64,000 nt of DNA from Bidens hawaiensis (taxonomy: Eukaryota; Streptophyta; Magnoliopsida; Asterales; Asteraceae), in assembly GCA_021521415.1 (NCBI GenBank), contig JAIQDT010000001.1, forward strand, positions 4,774,001 to 4,838,000. The letters run 5' to 3'. Position 1 is the stretch's first letter. Each line of letters begins with the position of its first letter. A model generated the notes under the pieces. The model was given only the letters and a program-made list of their open reading frames with translations, searched no databases and was not told the DNA's origin. Position numbers and translations under genes: made by a program. This document shows positions 48,452-59,620 of this stretch, piece by piece.

Positions 48452-49740
48452 ATGTAACACCTTCGCAGCTGCGCCGCGTTCCGTGTTCTTGGAACCAGTG
48501 AGCCATCGAGTTGCATCAGTGCATAAGCGCCCTTTCCTAGGACCTCTTTTATTTGATAAGGCCCTTCCACGTTGGTGCTAATTTTCCTTGCGCTTGGGCT
48601 TTTGATGCCTCGTTGTTGCGAATGACGTAATCTCCTGCATTGAATTCACAAATTTTTACTCTTGCATCATAATACTTCTGGAGTTGATGCTTGTAATTTT
48701 TTCCCGCATTGTCGCCAATTCTCTTCTTTCTTCCAAAAGCATTAAGTCAAGGGGCCTTTCGCTTTCGTTGTCGGCTTGCAATAGGATCCTTGGCGATGGC
48801 ACGTCGACTTCTGTCAGGATCATTGCTTTTGTGCCATAGGTTAGGCTGAACGGTGCATCTGCGTTGCTTGTGTTATTTTGAGTGCGGATCGCCCAAAGGA
48901 CATGCGCTAACTACTTGACCCAACCTGACCTATATCCCTCCGACGTTCTCTTAAATCCGCCAACGATGCTTCGGTTGGCGCGTTCCACTTCCCCATTTCC
49001 TTGTGGATGGGTGACAGAACTGAATGCCTGAGTTATGTTTAACTCTTTGAGCCATGCCTTGATGCGTTGGTCTGCAAATTGTGTCCCATTATCGCTGACC
49101 AGGTTCATGGGTAGTCCAAAACAGCATATGATATTCCCAAATGAAATTCTTGATACTGTTTGCGTTTATCACTGCAACCGCCTTTGCTTCGATCCATTTG
49201 GTGAAGTAATCAATTGCTACAATCAAAAATTTCACTCGAACTGGCGCTTCAGGGAACGACCTTGTTATATCGATCGCCCATTTCTGGAATGGCCAAGATG
49301 ACGTCACTGGGACCATAGCATTTTTGGGGCGCAAAGTGTTTGATGCATGGTGCTGGCATGCGTTCCACCGCCGTAACTCTTTCTCTGCGTCAACGTGCAT
49401 GCCTGGCTAGTAATATCCCGTGTTCATTATTTTTTTCTACAACCATCCTTTGGCCTGCGTGGACTCCGTAAATTCCTTCATGTAATTCACCTAACATATA
49501 GTCCATGCCTTGCACATCGACACATCGGAGGAGTGGTCCCAGGTAAGATCGTCTATACAAAACGCCATTTTGAAATGTGTAATTGTGCGCTTTGTGACGG
49601 ACCTTCCTGGATTCTGCTTTCTTGTCCGGTAGGATGCCCAATGACAAGTAATTGATGATTTGGGTCATCGAACTGAACGTGCTTGCGGAGCATACACAAA
49701 CTTCTCCTGTGGTGGTGGAGGGGTTTGTCAGCACTTCTAC
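48452..49740 (-). pseudogene. Integrase of the Tat/Retand-like element
   Basis: Pieces in several frames on minus: zinc finger (ELHEGIYGVHAG near 49460, then CQHHA near 49345), core with WAIDITRSFPEAP (about 49245-49285) and AIDYFTKWIEAKAV, second Asp in LVSDNGTQFADQ (about 49080) and Glu in GNGEVERANRS (about 48970). The C-terminal part (ARVKICEFNAGDYVIRN, GKGAYALMQLDGS) ends in LRRCYM with a stop near 48452. Frameshifts lie near 49390, 49110 and 48910. Confidence 0.8.
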
Positions 49741-50660
49741 ATGGACATCTTTGGCAAGGTGTTAGAAGCTAACTGATGCAAATTTGCTGAGAGTGTCTGC
49801 TTGTTTATTATCACTTCGTTTCATATGCTTTACATTGCATGTGTTGAAGGTTCCCATTAGCGCCTTTGCTTGCGCTAAGTACGAGGCCATCTTCTATTCT
49901 TTTGCATCATATGACACTTCAATTTGGTTTGCCACCAACATCAAATCAACGTGTTCTTCTAAGTGTTTTGCTCCCAGCTTTTTGGCGATTCTCAGCCCTA
50001 CCAACAATGCTTCATACTCTTCCTCATTATTCGTGCTTTTAAACTCCAAACGTATTGCATACGTAAAGTCATGTCCCTCTTGATTGGTGATCCTTAACCC
50101 TGGGCATGCGCCTTCATCATTGGATGCCTCATAAGTGAAAAATTTCCATATTTGCCCTGTATGTTGTTTAACTGGGGGTTCCATCTTCTTTCGGCATTCT
50201 TCCTCTTTCCCTTGGGGCACCTCTGTTATAAAATCTGCCAAAAACTGACCTTTGATCGCGGGTCTGGGTTTGTATTCGATGGCGTATTCTCCCAATTCAA
50301 TCGTCCACTTTGCTAATCGTCCTAATAATTCCGGCTTGGCTAATACATTCTGTTGGCAATAGTTGGTGAGGACATTCACTGGATGTCCCTGGAAGTATCT
50401 CCGTAGGCGGCACGCTGTTTGCACTAGCGACAGAACCAATTTCTCCAAGGTAGAGTATCTTGTCTCCGCGTCTGCTAATGTGCGACTGACATTGTAGATG
50501 GGTGTTTGAACACCATCCCTTTCTACCATCACAACGCGCTGATTGCTCTGTTCAAAGCCGCTAGGTATATTACTAGAGGCTCTTTGGCTTGTGGCACTGT
50601 TAATGTTGGCAGTTCTGCTAAGTGAGTTTGATCTCTTGGAATGCTGTTTCCGCTTCAACT
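49741..50660 (-). pseudogene. Dual RNase H region of the Tat/Retand-like element
   Basis: One 254-codon frame holds the tail of the RT-linked RNase H (YNVSRTLADAETRYSTLEKL, VLTNYCQQNVL) and then the second, archaeal-type RNase H (WKFFTYEASNDEG, STNNEEEYEALLVGLRIAKK, LEEHVDLMLVANQIE). In this second module the usual FTDGAS motif reads FTYEAS, so the first catalytic Asp is lost. A second RNase H is a hallmark of the Tat/Ogre/Retand lineage. Confidence 0.8.
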
Positions 50661-51500
50661 GTCCACCAAAACTGAGATTTTTTTAGACAGTTTCTGAGAG
50701 TTGAAAGGAATGGAAAAGATCCGTCTGCATGACTTGATAGGAATCTGTTGAGCGTGACCAATCGCCCGTTCAGTGTTTGCACTTGCTTGATGGTTCTTGG
50801 AGAAGGCATTTTCATTACCGTCTCTACTTTTCCGAGATTGGCTTTGAAACCCCCATTGATAATGATAACCCCCATGTATTTCCCTTCTTCAATCCCGAAG
50901 GAACATTTTCTTGGGTTGAGTTTCATGCTTATCTGCCGTAACGTCTTGAAGGTTTCTTCAATGTCTTTCAACATTGTTGCTCCTTTTCGCTTTTGATTAC
51001 CAAGTCGTCCATGTAGACTTCTAAATTTCTCCCAATTTGGGACTAGAAATCCTTATCCATCAGGCGCTACTATGTGGACCCTGCATTTTTGAGGTCGAAT
51101 GTCATCATTTTGGTTCGGAACGCCGTTTTGTCTTAATCTCCCTCTGTCATGTGGATTTTGTGATACCCTTTATATGCATCCAAAAAACATTTGTACTGGA
51201 AGGGGACAAGCACATCTACTTTGAGGTCTATTTCTGGTAAAGGATAACAATCCTTTGGGCACGCTTTGTTGAGATCTTTGAATTCTATTGACATTCGCCA
51301 TTGGCCATTTGCTTTTGGTACCATTACTGGATTTGCCACCCATGTCTGGTATTGTATCTCACGGATTATTCCCACATCTATGAGTTGTTTGACTTGTTCA
51401 TCATAGGCTTTCTCCTGTTCCGGCCCCATCTTCTGCCGCTTCTGTACTATTGGTACAAAAGCTGGATTAACTTTTAACTTATGTTCCGCCTTAGTTCTTG
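50618..51500 (-). pseudogene. Reverse transcriptase of the Tat/Retand-like element
   Basis: Fingers/palm: VKQLIDVGIIREIQYQTWVA, KANGQWRMSIEFKDLNKACP, FLDAYKGYHKIHM. The YMDD active site is coded at 51004-51015 but in another frame. The thumb follows (LNPRKCSFGIEEGKYMGVII). A stop follows MTEGD near 51133, and text around 51030-51110 (DLKNAG and beyond) has lost bases. Confidence 0.8.
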
Positions 51501-51573
51501 GTACTCATGTCATGTCTGTTGGAGTCAATGCGAACACGTCTATGCTGTTGACAAGTAACCTCTTTAACGCAAT

Positions 51574-52070
51574 TCACGTTTTGTCAGAAAGAGTAAATCC
51601 AATGGTTACGGTTTTCTCGGGAAACTTCCCATTATGGATCCATTTCTCGACCTCTTTGGACATGTTTGTTTTTAACATCTTTTGTGGCGGTGTTTTCACA
51701 TCCGCCACATAACTGGCTTGGATCATTGCCACCCCTGCAGGAGTTGGCACTCCTAATATGCCATGGGTTGTTGATGGATTGGCGTTGAAATCCCCAATCG
51801 CCTCTTTTCCCAAGATTGTTTCATAGTGTGGATGCGGGGTTTCTATGACCAAAAGGTCCACGTCTTCAGTTCTTATGTGTATCATGTCACTGAGTGTAAC
51901 CGGAAACGTCAACTGTCCCAACGAGTATTCAATATTTTGGTTGAAACTTGTAATTGGGGCGTTGACGGGGACCAGCATGCGCCTATCCTTCTCTTCCAAC
52001 AAATCGAAACATTGGCAATACATGATATTCGGCGTGGCTCATGCATCAATGAAGAAGCGAGGCGTCCAAT
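51574..52070 (-). pseudogene. Aspartic protease region of the Tat/Retand-like element
   Basis: The frame contains FIDA, then a stop (near 52038), then DLLEEKDRRMLVPVNAPIT, LGQLTFPVTLSDM, VIETPHPHYETILGKEAIGD and PAGVAMIQASYVADV. This matches the retropepsin-to-RT linker of Tat elements. The canonical active-site triad cannot be read cleanly. Confidence 0.65.
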
Positions 52071-53740
52071 AATGTCCAAAGACTACTATAATTACTAATG
52101 GCGCCTTTTGGCTTGCTCCCCCTTTCACTTTTGGGAAGATTACCTGCTCTTCCTTCCAAGCGGCGTGTTCGACCTGATTGCGCTTTTTATTCGTAGCTCC
52201 ACCTGAGATCATATTAGCCTGCGAGTCTTTGATTTTCTTTTCTGTTCTTCCACCATTGCGAATTGGGGGGCGCCTTCCACTGCCTTTGATGTTCTTGACT
52301 AGGTGCTCCAATCTTCTATTTTTGACGTACTCTTCGATGGCATCTTTTAAGTTCGAACATTGATTAGTTTTGTGACCATGTTGTTCATGATAGTCACAAT
52401 AACTTTTCATGTCCGAATTTGGCCCTGGTTTGATTGGAGCGGGATTCTTCAGTTCAATGCCTTCTGTATACATTATCCGCGCTGAGCTTTTGGTCAGCGG
52501 GGTCCACCTGCTGGACGAATGTGTTTGCGCCTTATGTTTGTTTTTGAATGACTCATATGTTGTGTTTTCTTTTGGCTGAGCTTCATGGTTCAGCCTTGAC
52601 CATACGGAGGATACTTTCTTGCCTTGCCGGACCCTGTTGATATAATTCCTTGCGTCGTTGCGCATCAACCCTTTACCCAAGATTTTTTCTATTCACGCTT
52701 ACCTTTTTGTTGCGGTCATGATGGCGTCCCAGTTGTGCGGCATGCCATCTCTACCTGGAAGGGTTCGGATGAGATCATCACATCTTACATTTTGGCGAAA
52801 GGCTGCGTGCATGAGTTCTTCGCCAACACCTCCAATATTCAGCCCTTCTTGGTTAAATCTGGTGATGAAGTCCTCCAGGGTTTCATTATCCTTTCTTGTG
52901 ACATTAAGGATATCGACTGGGTCGCTGATGTGGTGTCGTTGTTGACTGAAATGTAGGGTAAATTTGCTGGCAAGTTCGTCCCAGCTTATGATTTGGCGTT
53001 CTGGCAACCTTTCAAACCAAGCTCTCTCCGCTCCTACTAGTGTGAGTGTGAATATATGACACCATAGTGGCATGGACCATCTTGACACTAGCCCGACAAC
53101 TATATAGGGTTGTAAGTGATCATCAGGATCTGATAGGCCGTCGTACTGGCCTACTGTTGGCGGGATTGGACTTTCTGGTAGTTCCACCTCGGGGATTCTT
53201 CTTAGGAACTTCGATCTTCCGGCCGATGTTGTTGGCCGGTATGGCTTGGAGAAGTCTTCATTTGCGTCTGGATGGTACTTTATAAGTTTCTTGCAGTCGC
53301 GTCTAGACCTTTCCAACTTTCTTCATAGTCTGGATCATCTAGGCGAGAGTCAATCATTTGGCCTATTGCTTGCTGTTTTGCCAGTTGGTGTTTTTGTTCG
53401 AATTGGATTTGACTCCTCTTCATTGCCATTGTAATCTTCCTCTGCGTCATTACTACTTGCTTCCCCGTCATAGAGCGTTCTTGGCCGAATGACCGCCGTC
53501 ATTCTTTTTTGTACTCTGGCCATGAGCTTTTGTTGTTTTTCATCTAACCAGGCCATCATTTCTGGTGGCAAGGTCGCTTAAACGTGGTCGCGTTTTTGTT
53601 TTTTCTGTAATGGTAGGCCGAAGGGTGGACACATCAGCGATGCCTTCGGCGCTACCCATTACATCAACCACTTCCATATTCTCTTGTTAGTTGGCCTTTG
53701 ACTGTTGGCCAACCTCTTTGGCAGGAGTTTTGCCACTCAT
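52039..53740 (-). pseudogene. gag of the Tat/Retand-like element
   Basis: A start ATG at 53738-53740 (MSGKTPAKEVGQQSKAN, then a TAA) is followed in other frames by MPPEMMAWLDEKQQKLMARV. The conserved gag core is at 52699-53200: PPTVGQYDGLSDPDDHLQPY, AWFERLPERQIISWDELASK, LEDFITRFNQEGLNIGG. The nucleocapsid-like end (YCDYHEQHGHKTNQCSNLKD, near 52380) contains one CxxC-H-C type knuckle. Frameshifts lie near 53560, 53290 and 52690. Confidence 0.75.
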
Positions 53741-53791
53741 CTGGATCAAGAATGGAGTGTTTGTAATTTTACTAGTTCTAGCAATATGCAC

Positions 53792-53803
53792 GGATGGCGC
53801 CAA
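53792..53803 (-). other. Primer-binding site of the Tat/Retand-like element
   Basis: On minus, immediately after the LTR end, TTGGCGCCATCC resembles the TGGCGCC-type PBS of Tat and Athila elements. Confidence 0.6.
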
Positions 53804-54170
53804 TGAAAAAACACAAATCCACCCCTTAGGCCTAATGACTTAGTCCAAGGGTTATGGTTAAGTATCTCCCACGATGGGTTGGAATCCTTCTTGGCACAGG
53901 CGAGTGCTTCCTGCAAAATAGAACACCGTGAGATCGTTACGAGGAATATGGAGGGAGGGGGGGATTCTCTCGTAACCACCATTCGGTGTGAGAATCAGTA
54001 TTTGTTATGTGGTAAGAGTATGCAGAGAGAATATATGATATTGGATGCTGGATCCTTTACCGTTTGGAGGTATTGTGGTATTTATAGCCGGAGGAGAAAT
54101 AGTATGACCAACTGCCTTATTAGGCTTTCTACCAATTATATTCTCCATTTGTGTGATTGTGGAGATTCGT
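53804..54170 (-). repeat. 5' LTR piece of the Tat/Retand-like element
   Basis: Collinear with 43318-43690, with about 10% differences and small indels. It stops at GGAGATTCGT, where the next element's LTR begins. The remainder should lie beyond 64000. Confidence 0.85.
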
Positions 54171-55164
54171 TGTCACACCCTAACCTACGGCGGAAATGCC
54201 GGGGCGTGGACTGATTGTCACAGCTCTTAAGGTTACTATCATGCAAATATTTAAAATTCAAATATCTATTTATTTAATTCAAATAACAACATTATTCATT
54301 ACAAAAAAAAAAATCCAAGTAAACAAAACATCAAATAATTCAAATGAACATTTAAAGTCTCAAAATAAACTCTTCTAGCATAAGTCCTTAAACAAATCTT
54401 CTAAGTCCACACTTCACATCAAACGGTAACCTGCATATGCGTGAAAATAATATAGTTTGTCAACATGAGGTTGAGTGAGAAACACACCAGTTCAGTTTAC
54501 ATATATATTAAAATACGTAGCTGCAACGCGTCAAATGAGATTAACAAATCAACTAATGAGCAAATAAAATGAGATGTCTAAAAGCACAAAGCTAAATCGA
54601 CTAGCGTGTGATCATACTATTTTCTGAGATTATGCAGGACCTCTCCGAATGCGGTTCACATTGAGCACATAAACATATGGCAAGTATGGCGTGAGATTAG
54701 TTAACACATAAGACAACAATTGCAATTTTGTGTATAGGTAAAGTGTGAAAATATAAAAAGTTACGCATATGTCCCAAAAACAGTATGAAAACGAGTAAAA
54801 AAAATGGGGAATGTGGTACTCACCTCAAAGACGAACGAGGATGATTAAGATAGTGAGAATGAGGAAACGAATCACACGCGAACAACGTTAAAGCCTAAGA
54901 GAATAAATGATATACTTGAGATAAGGATTACAATACGAGTTAAACGATAACCATTTAATATTATAATAATATTATGTTTGTAAGGATTTTTTGTTAAACC
55001 GTTATTTTGATTTATGAAAATATATACTTAATAAAATGTTACTGTTGGTTTTATAACTAAATTACTTGATTTATATATTTAATAAAACGTTAGTTTTTAA
55101 GTAAAAATATTCTTTATATATTTATGTATCTTTATATAAAAAAACGTATCTTTATTTATATCTA

Positions 55165-55204
<40 letters not shown>

Positions 55205-56261
55205 TATATATATATATATATATGCATGAAAACGAGTCTTAAAAAATATATGTGAACGAAAACGAATATTAAAAGGTCGGTATTTAGTTAAACAATTTTG
55301 TTTAATCATTATTATTATTATTATTATTAAAATGGATTATTAATTAACAAAACATAAAACAATTATTTTCCAAAAAAATCGGGGTGTGGGAGGGTCGAAC
55401 CCGTGACCTCCCACCCCTAATGTTCAAGTGTTGACCAGCTAGGCTACCCAGCCATATGCATCATGTCTCGTTTTCAAAACAATAAGAACATGATCTGGTT
55501 CTGGTTCCCCCATTTGCCAAGAACCCTAGAATTTCGATTAACCCAAAACGTTAACAATCGATCAAAGCAGATTTAGGGCTATTGATCCTTATGAAAACAC
55601 GCCCTAATACATGTAAACATTACCTTAATTGGCGAGCAGAAGAGGGTGAACGAGTGCGGAACAGGGCCGGCCAAGTAAACGGGATGAACGAGTTATGAAC
55701 GAGCAATATAATTCAATTAAATAAAGGGGTTTTGTCGGCGATCAAATAAGGAATGAATCTTCACAATTATTTGCATTATTATCGCGGTTATCGTGTGTAA
55801 CAAGAATTGGGTGTCGGTTAGGCTTAAAAAAAAAGGAAAAACGAGTCAAGATGGTGAAATTAACATAATTAATTCGTCAGTGAGGCCGCGCCTAACATAC
55901 ATAAACGATTTCCTAAATCAAAAGTTGATTATAAACGAATTTGGAAAGCTAATTGATTGATTTCTTGATTCGGGTACAAGAAAACTTGAATGTGGATCGG
56001 GTTTGAATATGGATACCCACTTTAAGAAATGGATTATAACAAAATTCACATAAAGGCCCCTCAAGTTAGAAGATGGATAAAGAAATGGATAGAACTTTAT
56101 ATTTTGGGTTTAAATCATCAAAGTTAAATAGATGTAACGATTAATAAATAACATAGTAATTATAACTCGATAAGTGCGGGATTTTATTAATTATTGAGCC
56201 CGGACCCCTAAATGGGTTGGGTAACGGTTACAAAATAAAATGAAAAACCCGAAATGTTACA
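54171..56261 (-). repeat. 3' LTR (2091 bp)
   Basis: On plus it opens TGTCACACCCTAACC and ends CGAAATGTTACA. The polypurine tract AAAAGTAGGGGATAC lies just before its start on minus (56262-56276). It contains an (AT)n run at about 55166-55222 and the tRNA-like module at 55372-55455. Confidence 0.9.
55372..55455 (-). ncRNA. tRNA-like Pol III module in the LTR
   Basis: On minus: GGCTGGG, an A-box-like TAGCCTAGCTGG (55435-55446), a B-box-like GGTCACGGGTTCGACCC (55392-55408) able to form a T-arm, then a T7 run (55372-55378) that could stop Pol III. The spacing of the boxes is about 27 bases, close to that of a tRNA. No proper acceptor stem is visible, so this is a tRNA-derived relic or Pol III unit, not a tRNA gene. 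Confidence 0.45.
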
Positions 56262-56268
56262 GTATCCC

Positions 56269-57400
56269 CTACTTTTGGGAATTTCGTCCCGAAATTAGAG
56301 AATCAACAACGAAAAGATGAGGATACTTGAGTTTCATCTGGTCCTCACGCTCCCACGTAAACTCGGCGCCTTGCTTAGAATTCCAAAGAACTTTCACCAA
56401 AGGAATGCGGCTTTGCTTAGTAACTTTATTCATATGATCCATAATCTCAATGGGTTGCTCCACGAAATGCATAGTCTCATCGATACTAACTTCATCAAGA
56501 GGGATGTGGAGATTACCCTCGGCAAGACACTTCTTGAGGTTAGAAACATGAAACGCCGGGTAAATATTAGAGAGTTCAACAGGAAGTTTGAGACGATACC
56601 CAACAGGACCAACTCTTTCAATAATCTCAAAAGGACCAACGAAACGAGGAGCTAGTTTTCCCTTCTTTCGAAAACAAACAACTCCCTTCCAAGGAGAAGC
56701 TTTGAGTAAAACAAAATCACCAACACTGAACTCAAGGGGTTTACGTCTCTTATCAGCATAACTTTTCTGACGACTATGAGCAGCAAAGAGATTTTGACGG
56801 ATTTGAGCAATACGAACAGTCGTTTCTTGGACTAGTTCAGGAACAGTGATTTGAGATTCACCAACTTCGTTCCAACAGATCGGAGATCGACATTTACGAC
56901 CATAGAGAGCTTTAAAAGGTGCCATACCAATATTAGAGTGAAAACTATTATTATAAGAGAACTCGATAAGCGGTAGATGAATATCCCAATTTCCTCCAAA
57001 ATCGAGGACACAAGAACGGAGCATATCTTCTAAGGTTTGAATCGTTCGCTCGGATTGACCGTCAGATTGCGGGTGATAAGCAGTACTAAGATACAATCGA
57101 GTACCCGGAGCGGATTGAAGCGACTTCCAAAAACGAGAAGTAAAACGACCATCACGATCAGATATAATGGATAACGGAGTTCCATGATGACAAACAATTT
57201 TCTCAACGTAAATTCGCGCTAATTGCTCGACAGTATAAGTCTCTTTGATGGGAATGAAATGAACAGACTTGGTCAGGCGATCAACAATTACCCAAATACT
57301 ATCATGTTGCTTGCGGGTAGAAGGAAGCTTAGTGATAAAGTCCATAGCAATACCTTCCCATTTCCACTAGGGGACGGGAGGTTGCTCGAGTAAACCAAAA
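56269..57400 (-). pseudogene. Integrase core and chromodomain-like tail
   Basis: A 358-codon frame starts at the first catalytic Asp block (MDFITKLP). It has the second Asp in [14 protein letters not shown] and the Glu in [43 protein letters not shown] and [20 protein letters not shown] follow. The N-terminus is cut by a TAG (near 57369) between PPVP and WKWEG. It is closely related to the integrase at 17173 but belongs to a different LTR family. It acts in cDNA insertion; here it is disabled. Confidence 0.88.
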
Positions 57401-58030
57401 GGTCGATGATGCTCGGCTTTCACTTTGGAACAAGTGAGGCATTTAGAAACATACAAAGCGATATCATTCTTCATACCAGGCCACCGATAGACATAAGGCG
57501 TACATCTTATCCGCACCGGGATGTACGGAATATCGTGACTTGTGAGCTTCGTCCATAATAAATGTGCGAAGATCATCACGATTGGGGATCCATAAGCGGT
57601 CCAGAAAGTAAAGCAGACCATTGGGTTTAGTTTCAAGTTGGGTTTCGGCACCACACGAAATCTCGTCATACATATTACCTTCGGTGACAGATTCGTGTTG
57701 AGCATTGAAAACGCGCTTTTCGAGATCATTTTGAACAAGAACGCAAGTAAGAAGTATCAATTTGAATGGCTTCTTACGACTGAGAGCGTCGGCCACGACA
57801 TTCGCCTTTCCAGGATGATAGCGAATTTCGCATTCGTAGTCTCTAAGCAACTTGGCCCATAGACGTTGTCTCATATTGAGTTCTTTTTGGTCAAAAATGT
57901 GTTGGAGACTCTTGTGATCGGTATACACCACACACTTTGTACCATAGAGATAATGTCTTCAAATCTTCAAGGCAAATACGACAGCACCAAGTTCGAGATC
58001 ATGCGTCGTATAATTTTCTCGTGAACCTTG
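57367..58030 (-). pseudogene. RNase H and integrase zinc finger
   Basis: The RNase H tail ([37 protein letters not shown]) is in one frame. The zinc finger is split: [18 protein letters not shown], then a frameshift near 57500, then [12 protein letters not shown]. Upstream, RNase H is broken by a lost A near 58012 and a TGA in place of Trp near 57960. Confidence 0.8.
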
Positions 58031-58960
58031 AGTTGTCTTGAAGCGTAAGCGATAACCTTGCCTCGTTGCATGAGAACGCAACCAAGACCTTGGTTAGAAG
58101 CGTCTCAGAAAATGATAAAATCTTCATTTCCTTCTGGAAGACAAGGATAGGAGCATTGCAAAGCATGTCCTTAAGAGTTTCAAAGGCTTCTTCTTGCTTT
58201 GACCCCCACACAAAGGTTTTGTGTGTTAAAGCGGTGAGGGGCAATGCGATCTTGGAAAAGTTATGAATGAAACGACGGTAATAACCCGCCAAACCGAGAA
58301 AAGAACGAACTTCGGTGGGAGTCATAGGCGGCTTCCAATTCTTAACAGCTTCGATTTTTGCAGGATCAACATGAATACCCTTTTCGTTAACAATATGGCC
58401 CAAAAATTGAACTTCTTTCAACCAAAACTCGCACTTAGAAAACTTGGCATACAATTGCTCATTTCGAAGCAGATCAAGAATGGTATGGAGATGATTCATG
58501 TGGTCTCTTTCGCATTTCGAATTGATCAAAATGTCATCTATGAAAACAATAACGAACTTGTCCAAATAAGGTTTACAAACACGGTTCATGAGGTCCATAA
58601 AAATCGCGGGTGCGTTTGTCAACCCAAAAGGCATAACACAGAACTCGTAATGACCATAACGAGTACGAAAGGCGGTATTGGGAATGTCATCATCACTAAC
58701 TCGGAGTTGATGATAACACGAACGGAGATCGATCTTCGAGAAGCATGCGGCTCCTTGAAGTTGATCGAAAAGATCGTCGATTCGAGGGAGCGGATAACGA
58801 TTCTTAACGGTAAGCTTGTTGAGTTCACGGTAGTCAATGCACATGCGGAAAGAACCATCTTTCTTCTTGAAAAATAGCACATGTGCGCCCCACGGAGAAG
58901 AACTCGGGCGAATGAAACCCTTGAACGAAAGTTCTTGGAGTTGGCTCGAGAGTTATTGCA
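57999..58960 (-). pseudogene. Reverse transcriptase
   Basis: [51 protein letters not shown] and [19 protein letters not shown] are intact. The active site is FIDD (58532-58543) in place of the more usual YVDD/YIDD. The thumb and connection read [20 protein letters not shown] and [18 protein letters not shown] (near 58955) separates it from the protease part, and a TGA lies near 58112 at the start of RNase H. Confidence 0.88.
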
Positions 58961-59620
58961 TCTCGGAGGGTGCAAGACGATAAGGTGCTTTAGCTACGGG
59001 GTTAGCTCCGGGTATGAGATCAATTCGGAATTCGACTTGACGTACCGGAGGAAGACCAGTGACATCATCAGGAAAAACGTCGGGAAAATCACGAACAACC
59101 GGGATATCGGATAAATTCTTCTCTTTCCGATCTTTCTCCACCACGAGGGCTAGGAAGGCGACACATTTCTTGCGCAAACAACGTTGAGCTTGAAAGAACG
59201 ACATGAGATTAATCTTAGATGTTGGAGTATCACCGAAAACCTTAAGAATACGACCGTTTTTTAGAGGTATACGAATGAACTTTTCGAAGCAAACAACTTC
59301 CGCACGATTAAGAGTTAACCAATCCATCCCTACGATTACATCGAAACTACCCATTTGCATCGGAATGAGGTCAATTTAAAACTCGACTTTGTTAAGGACT
59401 ATGACGCAATCCCTTACTACCGAGTCAATCATAATAGAATTCCCGTCGGCTACTTCTACGGTAAAAGGTCTAGACAACTTATCCCGAGGCTTATCAATAA
59501 TATACGCAAAATCCAAAGATATAAAACTCTTATCGGCACCCTTATCAAACAAAACCGAAGCATGATGATTATCAATGAGAAACGTACCATTCACCACATC
59601 GCTAGAACTCTGAGCTTGAT
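58953..59620 (-). pseudogene. Aspartic protease and linker to RT
   Basis: The retropepsin region shows LFDKGADKSFISLDFA. The catalytic D-T/S-G triad reads Asp-Lys-Gly at 59538-59546, which should abolish activity. A TAA near 59373 precedes MQMGSFDVIVGMDWL. The linker (VRDFPDVFPDDVTGLPP, FRIDLIPGANPVAKAPYRLA) is typical of gypsy pol. Confidence 0.8.

Larger units (their letters stand above)
43318..54170 (-). mobile_element. Tat/Retand-like Ty3/gypsy element, 5' LTR split by a later insertion
   Basis: Both ends share a direct repeat of about 370 bp that starts TGAAGAAACAC (43318) and TGAAAAAACAC (53804). On the minus strand the order is 5' LTR, PBS, gag, protease, RT, two RNase H modules, integrase, then a plus-strand extra gene, then the 3' LTR. 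A second RNase H and an extra ORF between pol and 3' LTR are marks of the Tat lineage. Every gene is broken by stops or shifts. Left flank TAATT (43313-43317) would be one TSD copy; the other lies beyond the window. Confidence 0.85.

Noticed and set aside
58263..58877. Plus-strand 204-codon open frame
   Set aside because: Antisense shadow of the reverse transcriptase; composition and position follow the RT codons.
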